In this document: in pieces, positions 35,245-42,392 of the stretch
How positions within the stretch are numbered: the first letter of the stretch is position 1
Layout: every line of letters starts with the position of its first letter
Assembly (NCBI GenBank): GCA_944384815.1
Contig: CALWUW010000020.1
Location: forward strand, 1 to 47,252
Length of the DNA stretch: 47,252 nt
Direction: 5' to 3'
From: an uncultured Clostridia bacterium
GTDB lineage: Bacteria > Bacillota > Clostridia > Oscillospirales > Acutalibacteraceae
Translations under genes and position numbers: made by a program
Notes under the pieces: generated by a model
The model's database searches: none
The model's input: only the letters and a program-made list of their open reading frames with translations
Told to the model about the DNA's origin: nothing

Positions 35245-36078
35245 ATGCAGAAAAAAATAGCAGCTGTTTTTACAGGAAAAGGAATGCTCTGTGTTTTGTT
35301 CGCAGGCGCTTGCGTAGGCATAAGCGGACTTTTTTTATGGGCTATGGGAGACAGTAACCCTTTAACAGGAGTTTTTCATGAAGTTTTTGGTGAGGAGCAA
35401 GGTCAAGAAAGCTCCTTGTCTTCCCAGCCGGAAGAATCGTTGGAAAGCGAACCGGAGGAAATGATTTTAGGCCCCATTAAAAAAGAGTCTTTTTGTTGGG
35501 ATGAATGGCAATGGATGCTGGTGGATGAAAAACATCCGCTGGACATGCCCATGGAGCAGATTTTACTGGAGTACCAGGAAATTTTGGTGGATTCCCGGGC
35601 GTTTTACCCTTTGGAAAAGCTTATGCAGGAAGCTTCCGAAGCTGGGTATGATCTGCGCTGCACAGCAGGATACCGTTCCCGGGAAGAACAGGAGAAACAG
35701 TTCCAGGAGGAAGTGGAAGCTTGGGAAGGGAAAGGATGGAGCGGGCAGAAGGCAAGAGAAAAGGCGAAAGAGACTGTGGAGCCCGGAGGCTGCAGTGAGC
35801 ACCAGACAGGCCTGGCTGTGGATATCTGCCCAGCGCAGGAATCCCAGGCGGCGGAAGCGTCTTCGTGGCTGCAGCAGCATGCTTGGGAATACGGATTTAT
35901 CTTGCGTTATCCTCAGGGAAAGGAAGAAATTACAGGGGTTCCGTTTTCTTCGGTTCATTACCGGTATGTGGGGGCGGAACTGGCGGAATTTTTGTTTCAG
36001 GAAGAGATTTGTCTGGAAGAGTATGTTCGGGAAAAGGAAGAAGCGGAAGAATCGGGGAAAAGTGAAGGAAACGGTTGA
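35245..36078 (+). CDS. VanY-like D-alanyl-D-alanine carboxypeptidase (M15)
   Basis: A 277-residue membrane-anchored zinc peptidase that trims D-Ala from peptidoglycan stem peptides outside the cell. An N-terminal membrane anchor (MLCVLFAGACVGISGLFLWA) leads to an acidic linker. The M15B core has TAGYRSREEQ (140-149), zinc ligands His186 and Asp193 in SEHQTGLAVDI, WEYGFILRYP, and His238 in VHYRYVG. The charged C-terminus is Glu-rich. AGGAGG precedes the ATG. No vanA-type ligase or two-component system is near, so it is a housekeeping wall enzyme rather than a resistance gene. Confidence 0.9.
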   Translation: MQKKIAAVFTGKGMLCVLFAGACVGISGLFLWAMGDSNPLTGVFHEVFGEEQGQESSLSSQPEESLESEPEEMILGPIKKESFCWDEWQWMLVDEKHPLDMPMEQILLEYQEILVDSRAFYPLEKLMQEASEAGYDLRCTAGYRSREEQEKQFQEEVEAWEGKGWSGQKAREKAKETVEPGGCSEHQTGLAVDICPAQESQAAEASSWLQQHAWEYGFILRYPQGKEEITGVPFSSVHYRYVGAELAEFLFQEEICLEEYVREKEEAEESGKSEGNG

Positions 36079-36103
36079 ATTTACGGCACTTTTTTCGTAT
36101 AAT
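36075..36103 (+). promoter_or_regulatory. Promoter of gltX
   Basis: TTGAAT (36075-36080), 17 bases, TATAAT (36098-36103). The -35 box overlaps the stop codon of the upstream peptidase gene. Confidence 0.7.
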
Positions 36104-36137
36104 GAGAGAATCATATTGAATTAGATCGAGGGATATT

Positions 36138-37607
36138 ATGGAAAAGAAAATGGTTCGCACAAGATTTGCCCCCAGTCCCACCGGATTTATGCACGTGGGA
36201 AATTTGCGGACGGCTTTATATGAATATCTGATCGCCAGGTCCCAAGGCGGTTCTTTCGTGCTCCGTATTGAAGATACGGACCAGGAGAGACTGGTGAAAG
36301 GCGCTGTGGACGTGATTTATAATACGCTGAAGCTGGTAGGCCTCAAGCATGACGAAGGCCCCGACGTAGGCGGTGAGTTTGGGCCGTATGTGCAAAGCCA
36401 GCGGAAAGACCTGTATCTGCCTTACGCGGAGCAGCTGGTCAAAGAAGGGAAAGCATATTATTGCTTCTGCACCAAGGAGAGATTGGAGTCTCTCCATGAC
36501 AAAGAAAGCGGTTTGGGAGGATATGACCGGCATTGCCGGGATCTTTCTCCGGAAACCGTAAAAGAGCTTTTGGATAAGGGAACCCCCTATGTTATCCGGC
36601 AAAAGATGCCGGTGGAAGGTTCCACCACGTTCCATGACGCGGTTTACGGGGATATCACCATCGAAAACACAGAGCTGGAAGACCAGATCCTTATTAAATC
36701 CGATGGATACCCTACCTATAATTTTGCCAATGTGATCGACGATCATCTGATGCAGATTACCCACGTGGTGCGCGGCTGCGAGTATTTGACGTCCACGCCT
36801 AAATATAACCTTTTGTACCAGGCTTTCGGCTGGGAGATCCCCACATATGTGCATCTGCCTTTGATTATGGGAAAGGATGACCAGGGCAACGTGTCCAAGC
36901 TTTCCAAACGGCATGGATCCACCGGTTTTGCCGATTTGATGGAAGAGGGATATTTGCCGGAAACCATTGTCAATTACATTGCTTTGCTGGGCTGGTGCCC
37001 CAAGGATAACCAGGAGCTGTTTACTCTGGAAGAATTGGAAAAGCATTTTTCCATTGACGGAATCTCCAAAGCGCCTTCGGTGTTTGACTACGATAAACTG
37101 AACTGGTTTAACGGAGAGTACATTCGGGCCATGAGCCAGGAGACCTTTATCCAGAAGGCCATGCCGTTCTTCCGGGAAGTGTTTCCGGAGGGAGAAAAGG
37201 ACTGGGATGTGCTGGCAGGAATTTTGCAGCCCAGAATCACCAAGTTCTTGCAGATCCCTCAGCTGCTGGACTTTTTCCGGGAGCTTCCGGAATACAGCAC
37301 GGAGCTTTTTGTAAATAAGAAAAGCAAAACCAATTTGGAAAATTCCCTGCAGATGCTGGAAGCGGCTATTCCTGTTTTGGAGCAGCTTCCGGAATGGAAA
37401 CTGCAGCCGATCCATGATAGCTTGATGGAATTGGCGCAAACGTTAGGCGTGAAAAACGGGACTTTGCTTTGGCCTGTCCGTATTGCTGCCGCAGGCGTGC
37501 AGGTGACCCCCGGCGGCGCTATGGAAATCCTGACGCTTTTGGGCAGGGAGGAAGCCCTTCGCCGGCTGCGCTTGGGCCAGGAGAAACTGAGAAGCGCAGA
37601 AGCCTGA
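36138..37607 (+). CDS. gltX: Glutamyl-tRNA synthetase
   Basis: A 489-residue class I aminoacyl-tRNA synthetase that charges tRNA-Glu. The HIGH-type motif is HVGN (19-22) in RFAPSPTGFMHVGNLRTALY; the KMSKS-type loop is KLSKR (254-258). VLRIEDTDQER is the usual next block. The C-terminal anticodon-binding helical domain is complete. It is followed 61 bases later by glnS; having both a dedicated GlnRS and a GluRS lets the cell charge tRNA-Gln directly. Whether this GltX also mischarges tRNA-Gln cannot be told here. Confidence 0.95.
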   Translation: MEKKMVRTRFAPSPTGFMHVGNLRTALYEYLIARSQGGSFVLRIEDTDQERLVKGAVDVIYNTLKLVGLKHDEGPDVGGEFGPYVQSQRKDLYLPYAEQLVKEGKAYYCFCTKERLESLHDKESGLGGYDRHCRDLSPETVKELLDKGTPYVIRQKMPVEGSTTFHDAVYGDITIENTELEDQILIKSDGYPTYNFANVIDDHLMQITHVVRGCEYLTSTPKYNLLYQAFGWEIPTYVHLPLIMGKDDQGNVSKLSKRHGSTGFADLMEEGYLPETIVNYIALLGWCPKDNQELFTLEELEKHFSIDGISKAPSVFDYDKLNWFNGEYIRAMSQETFIQKAMPFFREVFPEGEKDWDVLAGILQPRITKFLQIPQLLDFFRELPEYSTELFVNKKSKTNLENSLQMLEAAIPVLEQLPEWKLQPIHDSLMELAQTLGVKNGTLLWPVRIAAAGVQVTPGGAMEILTLLGREEALRRLRLGQEKLRSAEA

Positions 37608-37668
37608 GCAGGCTTCCGGAAAAAAAGAATCAAACATAGAGACAGAAAATAAGGAGGCTTGCGAATTT

Positions 37669-39372
37669 ATGAGCGAAGAAATTTTGCGCACCTCCTCGGA
37701 AGAAGAGGAAGGCTCCAGCAATTTTATTCATGAGTTTGTAAAAGAAGATATCAGTAAAGGCGGGCGCTGCGAAGGAATGCAGGTGCACACCCGTTTCCCC
37801 CCCGAACCTAACGGATATTTGCATATCGGGCATTGCAAAGCCTTGGTGATCAATTTTAGCACGGCGGAGAAATTTGGAGGCATTTGCAATCTGCGTATGG
37901 ACGACACCAACCCCGCAAAAGAAGACACAGAGTATGTGGATGCCATCCAGGAAGATATTCACTGGTTGGGATTTGATTGGGGAGACCGTTTTTTTTATGG
38001 CTCCGATTATTGGGAGCAGACTTATGCCTACGCCGAGGAGCTGATCCAGAAGGGGCTGGCTTACGTTTGCGAATTGACGCCGGAGCAGTTCCGGGAATAC
38101 CGGGGCGATTTGACGCATCCTGCCGTGTCTCCTTACCGGGACCGTCCCATAGAAGAAAGCCTGGACCTGTTCCGCCGTATGCGGGCAGGAGAGTTCCCGG
38201 AAGGGCGCTATACCCTTCGGGCGAAAATCGACCTGGCTTCCGGTAATTTCAATATGCGGGATCCGGTGCTCTATCGGATCCGGTACATTGAACACCATCG
38301 CCAGGGAACGAAATGGTGTATTTTCCCCATGTATGATTTTGCCCATCCCATTCAGGATGCTTTGGAAGGAATCACCCATTCTCTGTGCTCTTTGGAATAC
38401 GAAGATCATCGCCCGCTTTATAATTGGGTGGTGGAAAATGTTTCGGTGCCCTTCCGTCCCCGGCAGATCGAGTTTGCCCGTTTAGGAATCAACTATACGG
38501 TGATGTCCAAGCGGAAGCTGCGTCAGTTGGTGGAAGAAGGCTGGGTGGACGGATGGGATGATCCCCGTATGCCTACGCTTTGCGGACTGCGCCGGCGGGG
38601 ATATACGCCGCGGTCCATTCGGAATTTCTGCGAACGGATCGGTGTTTCCAAAGTAGCGTCCACAGTGGAGTATGATTTTCTGGAGCATTGCCTCCGGGAG
38701 GACCTGAATGAAGTGGCAACCCGGGCTATGGCGGTATTGCATCCTGTGCGTTTAACGGTGGTTAATTATCCGGAAGGAAAATCCGAAGAATTTGAAGTGG
38801 AAAATAATCCGTTGGATCCCGCTTCCGGCAGCCGTACCATTACTTTTTCCCGGAATCTTTGGATCGAGGAAGAAGATTTTATGGAGGAAAAGGTTGGAAA
38901 ATTCTTCCGCCTGTTCCCGGGGAATGAAGTGCGCCTGAAGGGCACCTATGTGGTGAAATGCACAGGCTTTGTGAAGGATGAATTCGGAAAAGTAACGGAG
39001 GTCCTTTGTGAATACGATCCTCAGTCCCGTGGAGGAAACCCTGCGGACGGGAGAAAGATCAAGTCCACCATTCATTGGGTGGATGCCAACCACTGCTTTG
39101 AGGGACAGGTGCAGCTTTACAGCAATTTGTTCTCCGACGCGGAACCGGATGCAGCAGGGAAGAATTTCCTGGATTGTATTGACCCTAATTCCCTGCAGGT
39201 TCTGGAGGGATGCAAATTGGAATCCGGTTTGCAGGAAGCGGCTCCCGGAAGTTCCTATCAGTTTATGCGCCAGGGATATTTTTGCGTGGATTCCAAGTAT
39301 AGTACGCCTGGCCATCCTGTGTTCAATCGGGCCGTTTCTTTAAAGGACAGCTTCCGTAAAAAGGAAGGATAA
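37669..39372 (+). CDS. glnS: Glutaminyl-tRNA synthetase
   Basis: A 567-residue class I synthetase that charges tRNA-Gln directly. Diagnostic blocks: RFPPEPNGYLHIGHCKAL with HIGH at 52-55, LRMDDTNPAKEDTEYVDAI, YDFAHPIQDALEGITHSLCS, and VMSKRKL with MSKR at 279-282. GWDDPRMPTLCGLRRRGYTP is a hallmark of GlnRS over GluRS. The two anticodon-binding beta barrels follow. Most Firmicutes lack glnS and use the amidotransferase route; its presence is a known patchy trait of some Clostridia, probably acquired by transfer. AAGGAGG lies 11 bases before the ATG. Confidence 0.96.
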   Translation: MSEEILRTSSEEEEGSSNFIHEFVKEDISKGGRCEGMQVHTRFPPEPNGYLHIGHCKALVINFSTAEKFGGICNLRMDDTNPAKEDTEYVDAIQEDIHWLGFDWGDRFFYGSDYWEQTYAYAEELIQKGLAYVCELTPEQFREYRGDLTHPAVSPYRDRPIEESLDLFRRMRAGEFPEGRYTLRAKIDLASGNFNMRDPVLYRIRYIEHHRQGTKWCIFPMYDFAHPIQDALEGITHSLCSLEYEDHRPLYNWVVENVSVPFRPRQIEFARLGINYTVMSKRKLRQLVEEGWVDGWDDPRMPTLCGLRRRGYTPRSIRNFCERIGVSKVASTVEYDFLEHCLREDLNEVATRAMAVLHPVRLTVVNYPEGKSEEFEVENNPLDPASGSRTITFSRNLWIEEEDFMEEKVGKFFRLFPGNEVRLKGTYVVKCTGFVKDEFGKVTEVLCEYDPQSRGGNPADGRKIKSTIHWVDANHCFEGQVQLYSNLFSDAEPDAAGKNFLDCIDPNSLQVLEGCKLESGLQEAAPGSSYQFMRQGYFCVDSKYSTPGHPVFNRAVSLKDSFRKKEG

Positions 39373-39445
39373 AATCTTTTGAAGCGCATGACACCTAAAA
39401 TCTGGTTCAATGAATGAACCCGGATCGTTAAAACAGACAGCAGAT

Positions 39446-39485
39446 AAAAATCCCTCTGATGTAAAAATACATCAGAGGGATTTTT
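39446..39485. terminator. Strong hairpin terminator between glnS and the second ArsR-type regulator
   Basis: Perfect 18-bp arms (39446-39463 and 39468-39485) around an AAAA loop, with A5 on one side and T5 on the other. It can end transcription from both convergent genes. Confidence 0.9.
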
Positions 39486-39504
39486 GCAGGATCGGAATTT
39501 TTCA

Positions 39505-39520
39505 TGCCAAACGTTTGGCA
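39505..39520. promoter_or_regulatory. Orphan LacI-type palindrome
   Basis: TGCCAAACGTTTGGCA is a perfect 16-base palindrome with a central CG, as in operators of the LacI/GalR family. It sits between two gene ends, with no promoter or LacI-type gene in the window, so its role is unclear. Confidence 0.4.
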
Positions 39521-39587
39521 ATGATTCGCGATTATACAGCTGATGGATTGGTAGAAGCTTCTGCCGGGATATTTTTCAAAGGTAAGG

Positions 39588-40508
39588 TTAGTAGACCAAA
39601 GAAAGCAAAAGATCCTGGGGGAAATCTCCAAATTCTTTTCCGAAAAGAACAAATCCCCCCACGTATTCGGCGTCCGGTTGGTTTCCGATACGCACTTTGA
39701 TGGACTCATCCTGCTGGGAAAAAAGATCCTCAATTTTTGTTTCACTGATCGGTTGGCCATTGAGAAAGGTTCCATCCTTTGAGATCTCAAAGGTCACCAG
39801 CAAACCATATTGGCTGTAGCCGTCCGGCATGGAAAGGGGAGTAAGTTTGCCCCGTCTTGCGCCAAAGTCTCCCGGAGAACGGTAAATACCGCAGAAAGAG
39901 TCGTTGATTTGAAGAGAAATATCTGATTTCCATTGAGGATTATATCCAGGAGCTTCCGAGCAAATTTCAAAGGAAAGAATCAGTTTTTTCACTTGTTTCT
40001 TTGGAGGAAGAAGATTTGGGAAACGGTATTCTACATAGCCGCTGGAAGACCAAAGCATACCGGCGGTAGTCCTGTGAGGTAAATAAAAATTAGCAGGCAT
40101 ATCGTTGATGCCGATAAACCCCTGCTCGTTTGCTAAGCCGCAAGTAGGGGTGACGCTGCATTTGGTAAAATGCCCTACCGGCATCTCCGTTGTTACAATG
40201 TGGTCGATATTTTCGTTGGGCTTTAAAAAACTTACCCGCAAGCCCTCGGCATTTTTGCGGCACAATTTCATGGACCCGTGGGAACCTGGACGAGACTCCA
40301 AAACCAAAAGCCCGGCTCGTTCCAAAATTTTTACATGAAGTGCCGTGCTGGAAGCGGGAAGATCCAACGCTTGGGCGATTTGCCCGATATTCAGCGAATT
40401 ATAATTCAAAAGATCCAGAATTTCCAGACGGATAGGGGAAGAAAGTGCTTTTCCAATGGAACAGAGCTGTTCCTTATCCGAAAGGTTTATGTCTAAAAGA
40501 AGAGCCAT
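39588..40508 (-). CDS. ArsR-type HTH regulator with large C-terminal sensor domain (paralogue 2)
   Basis: A 306-residue protein of the same family as the gene at 19436. The ArsR-type winged helix is at residues 12-75 (GKALSSPIRLEILDLLNYNS, ALHVKILERAGLLVLE). The C-terminal 210 residues share the blocks TPTCGLANEQ, SFEICSEAPGYNPQWKSDI, GIYRSPGDFGARRGKLTP, YSQYGLLVTF and GGFVLFGKEFGDF. AAAGGAG lies before the ATG. It is divergent from the uroporphyrinogen-decarboxylase-family gene at 40857, with a long palindrome in the shared upstream region. It is probably the regulator of that gene; the ligand is unknown. Confidence 0.85.
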   Translation of the reverse strand: MALLLDINLSDKEQLCSIGKALSSPIRLEILDLLNYNSLNIGQIAQALDLPASSTALHVKILERAGLLVLESRPGSHGSMKLCRKNAEGLRVSFLKPNENIDHIVTTEMPVGHFTKCSVTPTCGLANEQGFIGINDMPANFYLPHRTTAGMLWSSSGYVEYRFPNLLPPKKQVKKLILSFEICSEAPGYNPQWKSDISLQINDSFCGIYRSPGDFGARRGKLTPLSMPDGYSQYGLLVTFEISKDGTFLNGQPISETKIEDLFSQQDESIKVRIGNQPDAEYVGGFVLFGKEFGDFPQDLLLSLVY

Positions 40509-40553
40509 GTCTGTGTTTCTCCTTTGTGCTGAGCTGCAGATGGTTTTTTACAA

Positions 40554-40582
40554 AGTATATAACGAAACACATAGAATTTCAA
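40554..40582 (-). promoter_or_regulatory. Promoter of the second ArsR-type regulator
   Basis: TTGAAA (40582-40577), 17 bases, TATACT (40559-40554) on the minus strand, 45 bases before the ATG. Confidence 0.75.
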
Positions 40583-40621
40583 TTGTTTCTCTAGTGCCAA
40601 TAAAATGTGATTTAAAAAAGC

Positions 40622-40658
40622 TACGCATTTAAAACATTAAGTATGTTTTAAATGCGTA
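40622..40658. promoter_or_regulatory. Long palindrome in the divergent promoter region, likely operator
   Basis: Perfect 16-bp arms TACGCATTTAAAACAT (40622-40637) and ATGTTTTAAATGCGTA (40643-40658) flank a 5-base centre. It lies between the two divergent promoters, about 40 bases upstream of the minus -35 box and 70 upstream of the plus -35 box. A dimeric winged-helix regulator could bind it. No T-run follows, so it is not a standard terminator. Confidence 0.6.
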
Positions 40659-40726
40659 ATATTTTGCTATTTTTAAGACTTATTTATCTTATTTTAAAAA
40701 ACAACAAAAAAATACTAAAAACCTCC

Positions 40727-40755
40727 TTGAAAAGAAACATAAATCATGGTAGTAT
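40727..40755 (+). promoter_or_regulatory. Promoter of the uroporphyrinogen-decarboxylase-family gene
   Basis: TTGAAA (40727-40732), 17 bases, TAGTAT (40750-40755), about 100 bases before the ATG. Confidence 0.6.
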
Positions 40756-40856
40756 CTTTTTGCAAGATATTCAATTTTTATTTTTAATTAGAAAAAATTT
40801 ACGGTAGAATCGTTTTTTCCGGATGGGTAAGCCGGGAATCTAAAAGGAGGACTTTT

Positions 40857-42068
40857 ATGACATCCAGAGAACGGGTTCGCGCAGTGCTGGAGCATTGTTT
40901 GCCAGACCGTATCCCCAATGCTTGGGGTGGCTGTGAAACAGCAGGATTGCATGTTTTGGCTTATGATAAATTGCAGAAGGTGTTGGGGCTTCCGTCCACT
41001 CCTCCTCGGATCGATACATTTATGACCAATGCCGTTTTTGAAGAAGACGTACTGCAGGCCATGCAGGGAGACATTATGCTGTTGGCTTCCCCGGGAATGT
41101 GTAAGGCGCCTTTGCGTGGAGATGGTTGGGAAAAACAGTGGAAAGAGCAAAAGCTTTGGGGCAAGACTTTCCGTATCCCGGTGAAGGACTCTTTCCTTGA
41201 AAGGGAAGACGGCAGCGTGGTTTGGGAGACTTGCTGGAATTCGGTATGCCCTAAAGGAGCGTTTTTCTTTGACAGCCCCTCCGCTACGGATTTGCTGGCA
41301 GACTTTGATGTTCCGGATCCGGATTCGTATCATCCTCCCATGGATCTTCCGGAAGATAAGCTGCGGGAATGGGAAGAGACCGCCAAAAAGTTGTATGAGG
41401 AAACGGACTATGCCTTGTGCATGGGCGAAACGATTACGGATCTTCAGATCCAGCCCGGCGGAATGATCGGCAGTATGATCCTGATGAAGGAAGAACCGGA
41501 GATCATGAAGGAGTTTTTGGAGAAGTCCGTGGAATCTGCTTTGTCCCAGTTGCGGCAGCTGGATCAGGCCATTGGAAAGTATGTGGATATTTTGTCCATC
41601 GCTCATGATTTCGGGGATAACCGGTGTGTTACCATTGGAGACGGTTTGTGGAGAGAAATCTATAAACCCTATTATAAGAAACTGTTTCAGGGCTGGAAGA
41701 ACACCACATCCATGAAAATCAATCTGCATTCCTGCGGTGCAATACGAAATATTTTGGGAGACCTGATCAAATGTGGTTTGGAAATTTACAATCCCGTTCA
41801 GATTTCAGGGCAGGGGATGGATCCTGCAGGGCTGAAAGAGGCCTTCGGAAAAGATCTGATTTTCTGGGGCGGCGGTTATGACGCGCAAATGTTCCGTCCG
41901 GAATCTACCTATGAGGAGGTTTATGCCAAAACGGTTGAGATTTTGAACATCTTTAAATCCGGCGGCGGTTACTTCTTCTCCGGTGTTCACAATTTGCCGG
42001 CGGATGTTCCGGAACATCACCTGAAAGCAATTTTGGATGCGTTCCGCTCCGTTCGGGAATACGTTTAA
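40857..42068 (+). CDS. Uroporphyrinogen decarboxylase-family protein (methyltransferase-like)
   Basis: A 403-residue TIM-barrel protein of the URO-D/MtaA/CmuA superfamily. It starts SRERVRAVLEHCLPDRIPNA and has KINLHSCGAIRNIL with His291 and Cys293, a zinc-ligand pattern of corrinoid-dependent methyltransferases rather than of heme-pathway HemE. No heme genes or corrinoid protein are nearby, so the methyl acceptor is unknown. AAGGAGG precedes the ATG. It is divergent from an ArsR-type regulator, and URO-D-family genes with such neighbours occur in carbohydrate loci of gut Clostridia; a link to methylated sugars or osmolytes is inference. Confidence 0.88.
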   Translation: MTSRERVRAVLEHCLPDRIPNAWGGCETAGLHVLAYDKLQKVLGLPSTPPRIDTFMTNAVFEEDVLQAMQGDIMLLASPGMCKAPLRGDGWEKQWKEQKLWGKTFRIPVKDSFLEREDGSVVWETCWNSVCPKGAFFFDSPSATDLLADFDVPDPDSYHPPMDLPEDKLREWEETAKKLYEETDYALCMGETITDLQIQPGGMIGSMILMKEEPEIMKEFLEKSVESALSQLRQLDQAIGKYVDILSIAHDFGDNRCVTIGDGLWREIYKPYYKKLFQGWKNTTSMKINLHSCGAIRNILGDLIKCGLEIYNPVQISGQGMDPAGLKEAFGKDLIFWGGGYDAQMFRPESTYEEVYAKTVEILNIFKSGGGYFFSGVHNLPADVPEHHLKAILDAFRSVREYV

Positions 42069-42106
42069 TGTTGTCTGTTATCCTTATCATCCTGATATTC
42101 TCTGAT

Positions 42107-42148
42107 AAAGGAAGGGGCTTGCCTGAAAAGGCAGGCTCTTTCCTTTTT
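42107..42148 (+). terminator. Terminator after the URO-D-family gene
   Basis: 18-base arms (42107-42124 and 42129-42146, a few G-U pairs) with a GAAA loop, ending in TTTTT. Confidence 0.85.
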
Positions 42149-42181
42149 AGTAAAGGACTGTTTTTTATCATTTTCCTTCTC

Positions 42182-42210
42182 TTGACTTTCCCGGGAAAAA
42201 TTTGTAAGAT
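42182..42210 (+). promoter_or_regulatory. Promoter upstream of pepF (leader or small RNA)
   Basis: TTGACT (42182-42187), 17 bases, TAAGAT (42205-42210). A terminator hairpin begins only about four bases after the predicted transcript start. Confidence 0.6.
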
Positions 42211-42220
42211 GAAAGAGGTT

Positions 42221-42257
42221 CAGCAGGTGATTTTGTGGGAAAGCGCCTGCTGTTTTT
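42221..42257 (+). terminator. Terminator directly after the upstream pepF promoter
   Basis: CAGCAGGTG (42221-42229) pairs with CGCCTGCTG (42244-42252, one G-U) and is followed by TTTTT. It lies 136 bases before pepF. The product would be an RNA of about 40 bases unless transcription reads through. The remaining gap to pepF shows no clear second promoter. Confidence 0.6.
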
Positions 42258-42392
42258 GCTGGTACGTATAGAATCCCGCTCAAAAGGATATACCTTTTTT
42301 GGGGAAAGGATCTTTCTGGTTCAATGCGGACAGAGAAGATTATTTATATCTTAATTTTATTTAAGTAAACTACGCAGCAAGGAGGAATCACA

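Noticed and set aside
36216-37439. Minus-strand reading frame of 407 codons opposite gltX
   Set aside because: Shadow of a well-supported synthetase gene; no ribosome site or domain.
39410-39700. 96-codon reading frame between glnS and the regulator
   Set aside because: It spans the 18-bp-arm terminator and the antisense end of the regulator gene; no family features.
42068-42271. Small hydrophobic reading frame after the URO-D-family gene
   Set aside because: It runs straight through the terminator hairpin and the following promoter, and has no ribosome site.
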